Of a stretch of 64,000 bases of DNA, positions 34,148-47,282 are shown in pieces. The notes under the pieces were generated by a model. The model saw only the letters and a list, made by a program, of their open reading frames with translations. It had not been told where the DNA came from and searched no databases. The position numbers and the translations under genes are program-made. Source of the stretch: Drosophila miranda (Eukaryota > Arthropoda > Insecta > Diptera > Drosophilidae); the NCBI RefSeq assembly GCF_003369915.1, contig NC_046677.1, positions 7,812,001 through 7,876,000 of the forward strand, read 5' to 3'. Every line of letters starts with the position of its first letter. Within the stretch, counting starts at the first letter, position 1.

Positions 34148-37100
34148 CCTTTTAATTGCTTCACTGAATATCCTCACAGCAGACACACAAAACGTTGGCT
34201 TATGATATTCCAAAATGTACTATATTTTACAAAACAGAAAGAGAGAAAAAAAATAAAAAATTCCCACGACCACCGACACTGCAGCAGAAGGCTAGAAGGA
34301 GGAAGAGCATAAAGAATTATAAATTCCGTAGCAGTAGAGCGAGGGAAACCCTCACAGGACGAGTGGCAGCTCTGCTGTGGGTTCGGTGGTGGTTCCATGC
34401 CCTTGCCCCTTGTACCCTTGTGCCCCTGTGCCTTCTGTGTGCCCCAGACAGTAGCGTCGTTTGGCGGGAATAATTATAATTTTATATCATGTACTGGCAA
34501 AAAAAAATGAAGAAAAAAACTAAAGAGAGAGCGACAGAAAAGGAAGCCATAGGATGTGTATCCTTTCGGTTTCTGACCAACAGAAGAGGAGCGTGTGAAA
34601 ATGCATTTTCAAGTGCAAGTTTTGACACTGAGACATGTACATGTGTAGGTATTTGTTGGGGGTTAAAGGTGAAGGAAGAACTACAAGTATCTTAAGAGCA
34701 GGGTAAGCCAAGAGGGAGTCCATAGGCCCTCTTTAGAGTGGGAAGAGATTACAGAACCTAAAGCTAGCGAAAGCACAGATTTCCAACCAAATGAATTGCG
34801 TTTCCATTGTTCTCTTGGAATTTCTAGAACAAAGAACACAATATGAGAAAGGGTAGACCCCTTTGAAGATAGGTTTCCTTTCCCTTTCAACATTTGCAGT
34901 CTGCAATTTCCGAGCTTGCACAATATCCCATATTTTGCCATTTGAAAATCCAATTTTTTGCACTGGCAAAATCCCATTACACTCCCAGGGCACAGGCTCA
35001 TCTCGTCCCTGGCCCCCTTCGTACGTGATTTCCATTTAATCTTTCTGCATAACAATTGCCCACCCACACACCTCTCAGGACAGCCTACATTTGGCCATAG
35101 AAATATGGCACAATAAAGGATTGAGAGCCAGGCTAGATGGGTGGGTTGTGGGGAAACTTTTCTAATGGGATTTCCTAGGTGACAATTTTCCCCCCACCCA
35201 CCTACGCCTCCCACTGCAATCAAAATTCTCTATCACTCTCTCTCTTTCTCTGTGCAATGTGCAACAAGTGTCGTTGGCCTTTTGAGGGCAAAAAACAAAA
35301 ATTAATTACTTTGGGGGGGCGATGGGCGTTCGTTCTCTGTGCCACCCACTCCACGATTGAAGCTTGATTGTGGTTATGCAATACAAATTACTCGAATATA
35401 CAGATAGATAGATATATGTATATAGAAGATATGTGTACATCGTGTACCGATGTATAAAAGTGTCATTGACTGCGCTTGTTTCCAGGGTTAATTGTTTAAT
35501 GCTAAATTAAAAACATGTCACGACATTTTTCAGCAGTCTCTCTCTCTCCCTCTCTCTATTCATTCCACAACGAACAACACCCTATAGAGGGAAACCAGGC
35601 ATGATGATCCAATGATTTATGGATGGTGTGGTGTAGTGTGGTGTCTGTGGTCCACTGAGCATAAAACTCAAAGAGTTAATGAATTAATTAGTGGGCGGTA
35701 GACACTCTCTTAAAGGTCAATGAGGGGCGCAGACTTGTTTCATTTGTGACCGAGCGAATGATCATCATTCAAAGACCCAATCAAGAACCCCTAAACAGAA
35801 CCCTCTTTAAACACAGGCCATCCGCTAATCGATTTGATTTGTTTAACCTGCTTAAATCATGGAAATTAATCCCCCACCCACGCACGCACGCAGCGAAAAA
35901 TAAATATAAACACTGATAAAAGGCGTAGACATTGTACATATCTTCCCTTCCATATTTCATATGATTATTATATTTCTTTTCGTTCGTTTTATCAGAGTAT
36001 AAACTGCAGTTGGGGATCTCTGTGCTGTGCTGTCTGATATTCTTGGGCAAACACCACGTACCGTAGCGAGATTTTTTATGGCTGTAGAGAGAACCTGTTT
36101 CGGTTTCTGTCGGTCTGGCTTATTGGTTGAATGAACCCTTCCGGTTGTTGTTGGTGTTGCCCCAAAACCACGCACTGCCTCCCGCCTCCCGCCCCCCTCT
36201 GATACACCGATCGATTGTTGTTGTCATTTATGAAATCATGCCTCATTTTAGTGCGTGATTTGGCTTTTAGTTGGGGCCTTTTGCTATCACTTTTCATCTC
36301 TCCCGCTCTTTGGGCCATGAATCATCGAAGTATCTGAAAGTTTCGACTCAAGTTTTTTTATGGTCTTTACGAATATTTACACGAGGTAATTCCTTGGGTT
36401 TATTAGCTTTTTTAAATGGGTTTCTAAATTAGCAGAAATTCTGGAGTTTTTTTTTATTGGTTTTTCTACATATCCATGGCAAAAGGTCCTGCAGTTCTTC
36501 AACCAAATTGAACCCTAAATAATTTATTTTACTCTCCAAAACATGTCTGCCCACTCTTTGGCCACTAAAGCATCTCTGACCCACTTTGAAAATCGTTTAT
36601 AGCCTTTTTCTTTCGAGAGATTAGCCATCTCTGTGCTGTGGGGAAAAATGCAGTCAAACAGCATCCCATGCCCCCAAAAGAGTCAACGCCCTTCTGTCGA
36701 ACGCCTTCTAATGAACGGAGAAAAACCAGAGCCAAAGCCAACAAATTGTGGGATTGCCCTTGTGGTCACCAAAGAACCGACAAGAACCAAACTTCGGGCC
36801 ATTTTTAAGTAAATAAAATTGTTGGGAGAACTGGTTTTCAGCCCTGCCACAAGAAGAAAGTCGCCCCAAAGTTGCAATGGAATTCGGAAAACGTTCGAAC
36901 ACGAACATCTTGGATAAGTTGGGTAAACAGTAAACAGTAAACCGTAAATAGTAAATAGTAAGCTATAAGCTCAATTAGGAAACACTGTTTGTGTTTCTGG
37001 CCAATTAGCATGGCCTGGCTAATGGGAAAGCTCCGTGGAAATGCAGGGAATGAAAAGTTCAGGTCTTCGGGTCTTCAGGTCCCAACAGAAAGATCTTCAG

Positions 37101-38132
37101 ACAGAAGGACAAACAAACGGAAAGATTAAGCCTTATTTATTTCATTTAAATATTAGATAATAACATTGTTTAACTTTTTAAGTTTATCTTGGACTTATTT
37201 AACAAAAACACAAACAGACAATTGCTGTTCTGAATAGAATGTTGATTGTTTTTGCTATACAAAAATACGAACTAAAATTTAGTAGAAATCACTCAAAAGT
37301 CAAGTCAAAAAGCGCATTATTCAAAAGGAAAATCTACACAATTCTGTTGTGATTTCTATTTCTTAAGATACTGTTACTGATACTGATACTACAGTTATCA
37401 GGCAGCGCGTTTACCGCAATATGAGGCATGTGATAAAGTCACAAAAATGTCAGAAAGCTGTCGCCGCATCGCTGGGAAAACAAAAGCCCCCATAGAGCCC
37501 TCCCAAAAGCAAATAAAAGTGAAATATATTAAAAAGAACAGTATATTATATCTCTGGGCAAACAATTACGTGAGACACGACATCCAACCGCCAACCGACA
37601 GACGGAGGTCGTTCTCTCTGAGTTCTCTCCTGACTTTTAGTTGTAGTTGCAGTAAATGCGTGAAGGTTGGTTGATGGGTTGGAGGACTCGTAATACTCCC
37701 TGCCAGAGCACAGCTGATCTGGCTAATGGGGGGCGTTGAATGCGAATCAATGTTCCATTTACGATAAGCTGTAGCCCCAAAGTGCTTTCATGTGTCAATT
37801 GTTGATAGAGCGGGTGAATACTTAGAGTACGGAGAGGGTCATGCGAGTCATTGAAAACGTCAAAGCAGATAAAGAGTTCCACCGTCATTCCAGCCCAGAC
37901 CAGAAAACTACACACTCTTCTACACACTTTACTTCCAGATCGTCCATCAATTTAATTGAATCAATAATCGAACTAATCAAAAAGCATAACGCAAATTCAA
38001 TGAACAAACTCAAACGATCCAATAAATAAATCAATAAATATAAACGAATCCAACAAAAAGAACAAACGAAAAGTACTCTGCCATCTGGCAACGCTTTCTG
38101 CTCTCGAACGGAAGCTCGTAACGGTTATTCCA
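27846..38132 (+). other. Presumed numb intron, proximal part: no gene seen
   Basis: About 10 kb of AT-rich DNA with CT/GA tracts (28310-28330; 34109-34148; 35538-35560), TGGC repeats near 32060-32085 and A or T runs. Every long open frame is low in complexity or antisense without splice support. A weak acceptor (GTTATTCCACAG at about 38132) lies 115 bp upstream of the numb ATG and may end this intron. Confidence 0.55.
34109..34148. repeat. GA-rich microsatellite
   Basis: Interrupted (GA)n tract in the presumed numb intron. In flies such tracts may bind GAGA factor, but nothing beyond the repeat itself is visible. Confidence 0.8.
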
Positions 38133-38246
38133 CAGAATTTACTCACGCCTCGAGATCCGAGTCCCGAGACCTTGGTGTGTGTGAGTGTGCGAGTGTGAAG
38201 GATATACGCTTAAAGGAAAGACCGAAAGAGACAGCAGGCAAAAGCC

Positions 38247-40165
38247 ATGGGAAACTCATCGTCACACACGCACGAACCACTGGAGCGCGGCTTCACACGC
38301 GGAAAATTCGGTGATGTTAAAAATGGGGTAGGTTCCTACCCTCCTCCCCCCCTCTCTCTCTGCCCACCTCTCGGGGTTGCACTTGTCTCGATCTCTGTCT
38401 CTCTGTTTTGTGCTCTTTTTTGTGCATTTTGTATCTGTTTTGTATTAATTTATTCACCCATTCTGTTCCCTTGTTCTGTATAGAAATCCGCCTCCTTTCG
38501 GTTTAGTAAAAAATCCCCAAAGAAAATGGATCGTCTGCGTCGCTCTTTTCGCGACTCGTTTCGTCGGCGCAAGGATCGCGTCCCCGAATCCTCGAAGCCG
38601 CATCAGTGGCAGGCCGACGAGGAGGCTGTCCGATCGGCCACCTGCTCCTTCTCGGTGAAATATCTCGGTTGTGTGGAGGTCTTCGAGTCGCGCGGCATGC
38701 AGGTCTGCGAGGAGGCCCTAAAGGTGTTGAGGGTAAGTTTTTGAAATGGTTGACATCTCCTTTGAAACACACACTATCTTCCACTGGAAACCCCCATTAA
38801 TTATCCTTTTCCCTCCAGCAATCTCGCCGTCGTCCTGTCCGTGGACTCCTTCATGTCAGTGGCGATGGCCTGCGTGTGGTGGATGACGAGACCAAGGGCC
38901 TGATTGTGGACCAGACCATCGAGAAGGTCAGCTTCTGTGCCCCAGATCGCAATCACGAGCGCGGCTTCAGTTACATCTGTCGTGATGGAACCACGCGACG
39001 GTGGATGTGTCACGGGTTCCTTGCGTGCAAGGACTCCGGAGAGCGTCTCTCGCATGCGGTGGGCTGCGCCTTTGCCGTGTGCCTGGAGCGGAAGCAGCGC
39101 AGGGACAAGGAGTGCGGCGTCACGATGACCTTCGACACGAAGAACTCGACGTTCACGAGGACTGGCTCCTTCCGGCAGCAGACGCTGACCGAGCGCCTGG
39201 CCATGGCCACTGTGGGGACCAACGAGAGGAGCGTGGACGGGCCGATGTCCGCTCCGGTGATGGGGCCGCCAGCAGCCACCGTCAAGCCGTTCAATCCGTT
39301 CGCCATCGAGCGACCCCATGCCACGCCCAACATGCTGGAGCGTCAGGGATCCTTCCGCTTGAGCACCATCGGCAGCCAGTCGCCGTTCAAGCGCCAGATG
39401 TCGCTGCGCGTCAACGATCTTCCGTCCAACGCCGATCGCCAGAAGGCCTTCCTGGCCGCCGCTGCCGGCAATCCGTCGTTGCACACGCCCCTCCGCAGTG
39501 TCTCCCCCATTGCCGAGGTCTCGCCGGCGAAGTCCGCCGGAGATTCCGTGAGTCAGCTGTGCCAGGAGCTCAGCCAGGGTCTCTCGCTGCTGACCCAAAC
39601 GGACGCCATGCTGGCCGCCGCGGCCGGGGACGACCTGAACTTCAACAACAACCGCAGCGTCAACCAGAACATCATTGCGGCCGAGAAGCACGAGCAGGTC
39701 CGAGAAATCTCATACAGTGCCGCTCCCACGGCGCAGGTGACGCCCCGCGTGGTAAGCACCACGCCCACTTATCAGTCGCTCTCCTCGCAGTCGCCCACGC
39801 GATCGGAGCAGAGTGCGGACCCGGCTGCTGCTGCCGCGGAGCTGCCCAACGCCGATCAATGGCTGGGACAGGTGGTGCGTAGTACATCGCCAGCGGCACC
39901 GGCAGCACCACCCAAGAGGCCCACCTACCTGGCCAATGTCGGACGCGCTCAGACGCTGGCCGCTGGAGGTGGAGGAGGCGGAGGCGGACCCGAGGATCCC
40001 TTCGATGCTGAGTGGGCGGCCAATGTGGCGGCGGCCAAGAAACTTTCGCCGGATATGCCAGTGGCTGGTGGGACTTCACGCTCGCCAATGCATACCAGGC
40101 ACAGCACCAATCCGTTCATCTCTCCGCCCAAGGCGCCGGCGCAGACATTCCAGGTGCAGCTGTAG
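38247..40165 (+). CDS. numb: Numb, cell-fate determinant and endocytic adaptor, 558 aa
   Basis: Three coding exons: 38247-38327, 38484-38732 and 38819-40165, all in phase 0. The protein starts [16 protein letters not shown] as in D. melanogaster Numb (556 aa). The internal Met42 (at 38526) is the start of the known shorter form. Residues 42-57 ([16 protein letters not shown]) are the basic membrane-association segment with Ser48 and Ser52, known aPKC targets. A PTB domain follows (about 70-205; [12 protein letters not shown] to [14 protein letters not shown]). The C-terminal half is disordered, with SPFKRQMS (another aPKC-type site), NPF motifs (FNPFAIE and [10 protein letters not shown] near the end) for EH-domain proteins, and DPF (EDPFDAEW) for alpha-adaptin, preceded by an eight-glycine run. 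Numb is segregated asymmetrically in neuroblasts and sensory precursors and antagonises Notch. Conservation is very high throughout, and no break is seen. Confidence 0.98.
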
Positions 40166-40439
40166 AGGGGGATCAGAGGATCAGAGGATCACAGGATCGC
40201 AGGATCACAGGATCACGAGGGGGTCAAAGTGTGGTTCACTTGAAAAAAACACAGAGGGGAGTAGTGGAGGAGCAGAGCAGTCGGCCAAGCACACGGGATA
40301 AAGGATGCAGGATGGATGGATGGTTATCACAGAAGATACGCAGATACTTAACGCAGACATAACCAATGTTGAAATATAGAAAGATACGCATACAAGAATC
40401 CATTCCCCACTTAAACTGCTTATAGACTAAAAGATACGT

Positions 40440-40510
<71 letters not shown>

Positions 40511-42050
40511 ATCTGTAGATCTATCTATAAGCCCCACTCTTAGCACTAACTTTAGGTCTTGTTCTTTAGGCCAGAACCCAACCAACAATTGACCAAGCTA
40601 CCAAGTTACCCACAAAACGAAAGAGAAGAATAAGGACCAGCACTAAGCAGCAGCACTCAATCCTTTTACACTCTCCTACAGAATCTGTATTATACTTTGG
40701 TAATATCCCTTCCAATCAATCCCACTCTAAGCATAATATATATATATAAAGCTATATCTGCTATATAGGAAACACTCGTCTTATTATTATTATTTTAATG
40801 AATTTGTCACGTGTGTGCGGAATTTCACATTGTTTTATAATTTAGCCTAATTTTTAAATCTGTACAAAATGTATTATACTTAAATTATAAATATAATTTA
40901 ACGAACAAACGTAAAAAAAAACAAAACGAGAAAAACTTCAAGTTATTTAAACGGATACAAAATAAATCAAGCAGCTAAACAAAATTCTACTAATGAAAAT
41001 ACTATGATAAATAAATAAATATGCAAAAATATATATAAACAAAAATATACAATAATTTTAGAAGATACATATGTATGTATATGTAAAAGACAAAGCGAAA
41101 AAATACATTCGATTTGTGTGCGTGTGTGCTTCATGTGAAATGTGATTTTTGTGTTTTAATATTACTCTTATTTCGACGAAGTAATTCCATTAAAATCGTA
41201 TAATGAAATGCACCAAAATGTTACTAAATGTTGGATATAACTATCCTCGAAAACTAGTTCAAGCCTTAGATAGACTCATCATCCATACAACAAATTTAGA
41301 GGGAATCCAAGAGCTCCATTATCAGAAACGATCCATCGACCCCTGGAGTGTATCGTTCCTATATAGATATATCAGTGGAGATGGAGATAGAGATCTATTG
41401 TATCTGTACATAGTATTAAATCAAAGATTCGAATCGAAACAACTATTTACATTTTCATTTCATTTGCCTTGCAAAAAATGTCACCGCGGCTTCTTTTGAA
41501 TATGGTTTCCATTGTTTCATCATTTCGACACAGAACTTTTCTATATATATTTACACTGTTTAAGGGCACCGTTTGAAGACTTTAATCGAAAGAAAATCTA
41601 TCTAAAAATTGACAAAAATGTCTCTTTAAATTAAGCAAAAATCAAGAAGGCTCCAAAGTGGAATAAAAATTGAACATTTTACAATGAAAGACCCCCCAAA
41701 AAAAACCTATTAAATACATGAATACATATACAATATTATCTCATACGAGTACGAGTATATAGGAAATGCATATCGTTTCGTTTGACGTTTAGTGAAAATT
41801 GACAATGCACACATACGCATAAAATACCTAACTAACAAATAAAAACCAAATTATTATCAAATGGCACATAGTATCTGAGATATTGTGTTTATGTTTATCC
41901 GTTTTGTACGACAATTGTATCGAACAAGAGAGTATTGAAATACAGGACACGAAATCGTTATTGCATATTCGAGTATTGTGAAGTATTTGGCATTCATTTG
42001 AGCGTTAAATAAATTATACAAAAATCAATTTAAAAATTGAACGAATAAAA
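40166..42050 (+). other. numb: numb 3' UTR
   Basis: AT-rich sequence after the numb stop. AGGATCACAGGATC repeats follow directly (40178-40218), then a GA microsatellite. Many AATAAA-type signals occur; the last strong ones are at 42008 and 42044, just before composition changes to GC-richer DNA at about 42058, so the longest transcript probably ends near 42060. A Pumilio-type element TGTACATA lies at 41405-41412 and a K-box-like TGTGAT near 41141. Confidence 0.6.
40440..40510. repeat. (GA)n microsatellite in numb 3' UTR
   Basis: About 60 bp of GA dinucleotides with one AT interruption, ending in AGCGAGCGAG. Purine-rich on the transcript strand. Confidence 0.95.
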
Positions 42051-42059
42051 TTGGTTTCT

Positions 42060-42700
42060 GTGGCGGGATACAGCGGGCGCCACCTACGAGAGGGTACAGG
42101 AAATACACGTTTATGGCGCCACTGAGCACTTCCTCATGTCCCTCGACTTACTCACTCACCTGTATTCTATCAACATGTTGCTGTGCGACTTTTTCACTAA
42201 GAAACATCTAGTACCGTTATTTTTTGCAATGCTTATTCCATACACCCGACCCCGCTCTTTTTTGCTTATAGCGGGATGATGCCGCCGTTTTGGACCAAAA
42301 AAATGTAATAAATCAATTAAAATAACTGTTTTCTAGTACATCGAATATTTAATACACGTTTTGCACTGCCATTGCACATATTTCACACACTGACTGCGAT
42401 CCGTCTTTCTTCTGCTATGTTTCGGAACATATTTTCATATTTAATATTTTCGCCACTGCACCACACGACTGCGCGACAATATTTTCGACGATTTTTCAGT
42501 TTTTCCGGATCGAAACGGCAAAAAACGCGGAGCTACTTGTTGATCCTTCAATTGCGCGGGATAAAATGAGAGAGCGGCGTCACGTAGGCCAAGGCAGCTG
42601 AGAGCTTTACCTGCTTTTCACCTGCTCTCTACCGATACTTCACGTGTAGGGCCACCTGTTCACCACCTGTCGGCCACCTATTGGTACATGGCTGCGGGTG
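42060..42700. promoter_or_regulatory. Candidate boundary and promoter region 3' of numb
   Basis: Composition shifts from AT-rich UTR to mixed sequence. GGGCGCCACCTA at 42075-42086 is, on the minus strand, a full match to the Drosophila CTCF core AG(G/A)(T/G)GGCGC; a weaker copy follows at 42115-42123. A second element at 42605-42670 packs CACCTG at 42619, 42653 and 42664 plus CACGTG at 42641. A further CACCTG lies at 42157. The leader-like sequence 42760-43070 could be the start of an unseen gene. No coding sequence is visible. Confidence 0.4.
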
Positions 42701-45700
42701 GCCTAGTGCTTTAAGTGAGGCTAAATTGCACCTCCCATGTAACAGGATCAAGTAGACTGGCGCGCAATTGAAGAATCAACAACTCCGCTCCAGGGTTTCC
42801 GATTTGATTCAGAAAAAGTCGTTTGGTGCGGTTAAGACAATATTATGTAGAGATTTGACTGAAAAACGAAAAATTGCCAGAAAAAATACAGATCAGAGTG
42901 CAATGTGAAATGGAAGTGCAAAAAGTGTATTAAGAATTCTGTGCCCTTCATGTGTAGTATCTCGCAGTTCGTGGATGAGTTACATCTTCACGTGTATATC
43001 CTTTTTAAATCGACATATATAAATATACATATATGTATACACCTGAGGCGCCACCAATCGTGGAAAATTAGAAGTAAAAAACCAGAAGTAGAGCGATGAT
43101 AATTATAGCAAGGAACATAGAAGCATACGAACATAGGAAGCAAAATACTTCTATGATAAAAATAAAATATTATATTATATTATATATAGTACACAGTCTA
43201 TGTCTATGTTCCTTACTATAGGAGGGTCATAGAAACATATATCAATCATAAAATAGAATATTGTATTTCATCATAGTTGGGCTAAAACATCGACAAAATA
43301 CAGAACATACCATCCATTCATCGCACAGAACTTCCGCTCTCCTCCCACAGGTGACGCCTTCGCTTTTCTAGTTGTGCTATTCAGCATAAGATGGCACCAC
43401 ACCACGATCACCATTAAACCGTTTTAAACCGTTATTAGAGCTCAAAATTTCTTGAGAGGATTGACAGAGGAATAGTATGAGAAGTGGTGAAGCTCCTTCC
43501 ATGGCAGTACTCTTGTGAGACAAAAGTGGACCTCCATGGGCCTAATCTAATCCATGTTTTGTCGTTAGTATCTTCCATTGAAAACCATGAAGTTGACAAC
43601 AGTTTAATTTTGCTGTGATTCAAACAGATACAACAACAAATTAAGTAATTCAAAGAGAAAGATATGATTATGCGTCCCCTCTCCCCCCACTAATAGAAGG
43701 CAGGATAAAAAAGGTTTGCATTATAATCTGCCTGCTGCCATTCCTGTAAGAGAGACGGAGGGCTAGAGAGAACTTCTTCCAGCCATCAAACATAATTACT
43801 TGCCCACGAGGCATGCGCCAGGTGACATTTCAGTGGCTACTTCGTCCTTCGTCCTACTTCGCCCCCCTCCCCCACTGGGACGGTCATTAAGTGGTGTGCT
43901 GCCAACTTTAAGGAGGGATTCCTTCAAGGCTGGGCCGCCCTTTACTCTCTTCGTACCCTCTCGACCATCCGTTGCCTTGGGGCATCTTTGATAATGAATT
44001 TCGTTGTCGGGGACGCCCTTTTAAGTAGACTACGGTTTATATATCCTATAATCGTGGCATGGGAATGAGTATGCTGTGCGAGGGTACACCATGTAACGGG
44101 TGGAAGAACATTTCATAAACTTCAAAGTATCTACCTTATCTACTTATCTATTGAAAATCATCTCAAACGTGGAAATGTCAGCATTTCTACCATAAATCTG
44201 CCATCTAATACCCACAGAAAGTCAATCGAAAAAGGGTAGTCTCTTCTCTACTTTAGATTTATTTTTTAGCACGGGTTAAGGCGGAATGAGCAGGTTCTCC
44301 TGCCATATGATCGGGTAAGTATTTCAGACCCGTTTCAGACACTCTTTGCCCCTCCCACTCCCCCTCCCTTTCGCGTATTGCACTTGCTGCAGCGCAATCA
44401 ACTGTCAATGAACTCGGAGCAATTTTGTTAACAAGTTTCTGGTTTCCGGCCAAACGCTTTCATTTCGCTCCTTTCCTTTTCCGCTCTCTGTGTTTTGTTG
44501 GGGTGGCGGCTATGGCCATGGGTAGCCGTATTTGTTTCTCCTCGTTTTTCGCTGCTTTACGGTCTGCAGCTGAAATTTATGTTTATTTTTTTCGTGCCAT
44601 GCAATTTGCTTTTTGATTATGTGGACGCGGTCAGTCGTCGGTGCCTTTACAGGGTTTTCCTTTCCATTCCAGGTTCTCCTTTAAGTTCTGCTCCCCTCAC
44701 TCTCTCTGTGTCTACTCGCTCTCTCCTTTATGCATTCATGATGATGGATCTAACAAATAACTCATTTCTATGATAACTTGGCCAATTGCCCGCATCCTCC
44801 GCCCCCCACCAGAGAACTTTCCAACGCTTTCACTCTGGCGGCATGGCATTGTGTGCCTTAAGTTACTTAGCTTTATGACTCGAACGGGGACTGGCGGAGC
44901 CTCGCGAGATCCAAGTTGCAAAGTGCTTGAGCCAGCATCTAGTGCCGTTATTGACACATATCTTCCTCGAAGCGTAAGAAGTTGCACAAGTTGCATAAAA
45001 AGTTGTGCATTTTTCATTTAAATTGCGGATAATGCTAATCGAAATCCAGGGCCAAGCATCCTCTCAAAATTTAATTACCGCCTGAGCGCCCTGTAAAATC
45101 ATTTTGTGGCAAGTCAAATTAAGCGCAACAAACCACAGACCACACAGATACACGCACACGCACAAAGAGGCAGACAGGCAGACAGGCAGACTGGTATAAT
45201 TAGCCACTGGAGAAGAGAGCCCCCTCTCTAAGGGCAGATTGGACATTGAGTTTGTAATCCTGTGCTTTGCTGCGTTTTGCCTCAATTGCAAATTACATTT
45301 AAGATGCGTCGTCGCCGTAAAGCAAAGAGCAACTACGATTCGCTTGAGCAGCAGCACCTGAGATGCACCATGTCTCTGGGAGGTACGACCTTTACCTCTC
45401 TAATCCTTCAGCCTTAATTGTGTTGCCAGACAGAGAATTGCATCATGCAAGTACTACGATCTGTGGACACTGCGTATACGTAATTTATAACCAAGAAGTT
45501 TTATATTTTCCCCCCTTAACGATACCCATTTCGAATCTGAATGATCCCATCATCCGTTTGCTGTTTGACTTTTGAGTCTTTTGAGCTGCAGCTTATTTCA
45601 ATTATGATAATCAATGCCCTCGCTCTTTCTCTTACCCTCTCATGTGATTCAGAGAAACTTTCTCCCGCACTGCACTCGAGAGTGTTGGACTTTTGCCTTT

Positions 45701-46273
45701 CGTTTCGTTTCGTTTCGGATTCTTTGCATTGGAAAAACTTTTAACGCGACATGTCATGCCCGAGTGCGGCTGCGAATGTTTGTGTTGATTTTGCTGCGCA
45801 CATTTTTCAACACTGTCAGGGCATCCGCATTCGCATCCGCCCCCCCCATCCCCGTCTACGAGTAGTATCCGGAAACTATGTACGAGCGCTGACATCATTT
45901 GTCATGTCTTCTTCGCGCTCGGGTCCTGGCTCTGGTGGAACGAAAAAAAAAATAGGGGAAAAACAATAGCTTGTGGAAAAGTTGGCATGTGGAAAAAGTC
46001 AAAAATGGAAAAATTGCTGACAATGCAATCTGAATTATGCATAAGCTAAAGTTTGTCAGCTCTGTGGCTGGGATCCCGATCCCCCAGCCCCCAGAGGAGC
46101 AGCAGCTTCAGCAACCCCGTCACCCTCTGCCAACACACAGGCATGCATGCATCTTGGATCAACACTTGGGGGGGGGAGGTTCAAGATATGGCCCTGATAT
46201 ATGACAGGCCAGTGAGGTGAATGGTTATGAATGAGGCGGGAAAAAATGCAAGAGAAACTTTTGACATTACAGA

Positions 46274-46317
46274 TATCGATAGGGCATTGGATGGGGTATC
46301 GATAAGCGCGAACGATA
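46274..46317. promoter_or_regulatory. Cluster of three CGATA motifs (two TATCGATA)
   Basis: TATCGATA at 46274-46281 and 46297-46304, and CGATA at 46313-46317. TATCGATA is the DRE (DREF) motif, and clustered CGATA is the BEAF-32 recognition pattern at fly insulators and housekeeping promoters. No adjacent gene start was identified. Confidence 0.45.
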
Positions 46318-47282
46318 GGTAGACAGATGGAACCCTGAAGTACAGTTTGCCCTTAATTCTAATATAAGATTGTTGTTATATTTTAAACATATTCCCCCAT
46401 AAATCTCTGCATGACCTTGAACCTCCTTTTGGCATCTTCCATCTTAGCCATCAGGCAACAATCCTTAACCCTCCATGTCACGAGTCAGAGCTCGCTGCCA
46501 CCTTGCCACACGAGTAGCAGGAGAGCCATGATGATTGATGACACTCTGCCTTCAGAGGCGCTGTCGCTGTCGCTCTCACTCTCAGTCTCTGGGCTTTTGG
46601 GGCAACACAAAATTGTCAAGCCAGAGGCAAATACTTGTTAACACGTTGTTGCTCACGGGCACGGACCCCCAGGAGCCATGCCGCTCTGGGGGAAAATGTC
46701 AGGAGTTGTCAAATCAAGTTGCAGCACAAGGAGACGCTGCTACATGCTGCACGCCCCATGCTTCATGGTCCGCGTACCACACTCCCCTCTCCTCTCTCTC
46801 CCTCCCTCGCTCTCTGTCAGCGACATAGTTTGTGGAAATTATCGAAATTGTATTATGGAAATTTCATGCAAACCAAATTTTTCTGTAGAGCTGAGCTGCT
46901 GCTGCTTCGTTTTCTTCTTGTTGTGCTTTGATTTTTTGTTGTTGAAAATTAGTTTTTCAATTTTCTTTTGGAAGTAGGAAAAGTGCAAGGGCCCTGGCCG
47001 AAACGAAAAGTTTCTCCCAGAGAAAGAAAGAGAGGGGGAGACTCAAACGACAGAACCAGGAGGCAGGCAGGGCAGGACCTCAAAGTTATGTACATATTTA
47101 TCGGTGCCGGGGCTAGATCTGTTCTGTGCAATATATTTTTTAATATGCAGATTGATTTGGCAATCGGAATCGATTTAAGGGATATGTTTATTCGTTTATT
47201 TATTTCAATGGCCATTTGTCATAGCTAGAAATATGGCCAAGAGAGTCTTGACTGCATTTTTTAATTAAAAACTTTTTTACAG

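Noticed and set aside
21015..34268. Two CGTGGGAA Su(H)-type sites (21015-21022; 34261-34268, minus strand) and a TGTGGGAA at 24625-24632 in the numb intron
   Set aside because: A defined 8-mer is expected about 0.7 times by chance in 22 kb on both strands, so two isolated exact sites are not evidence of Notch input to numb.
38801..39691. 296-codon antisense frame in numb exon 3
   Set aside because: It opposes a very highly conserved numb exon and has no recognisable domain.
43100..43210. Inverted similarity AGGAACATAGA / TCTATGTTCCT about 80 bp apart, considered as a MITE
   Set aside because: Only about 11 bp of match, no target-site duplication and an AT-rich filler; not distinguishable from chance.
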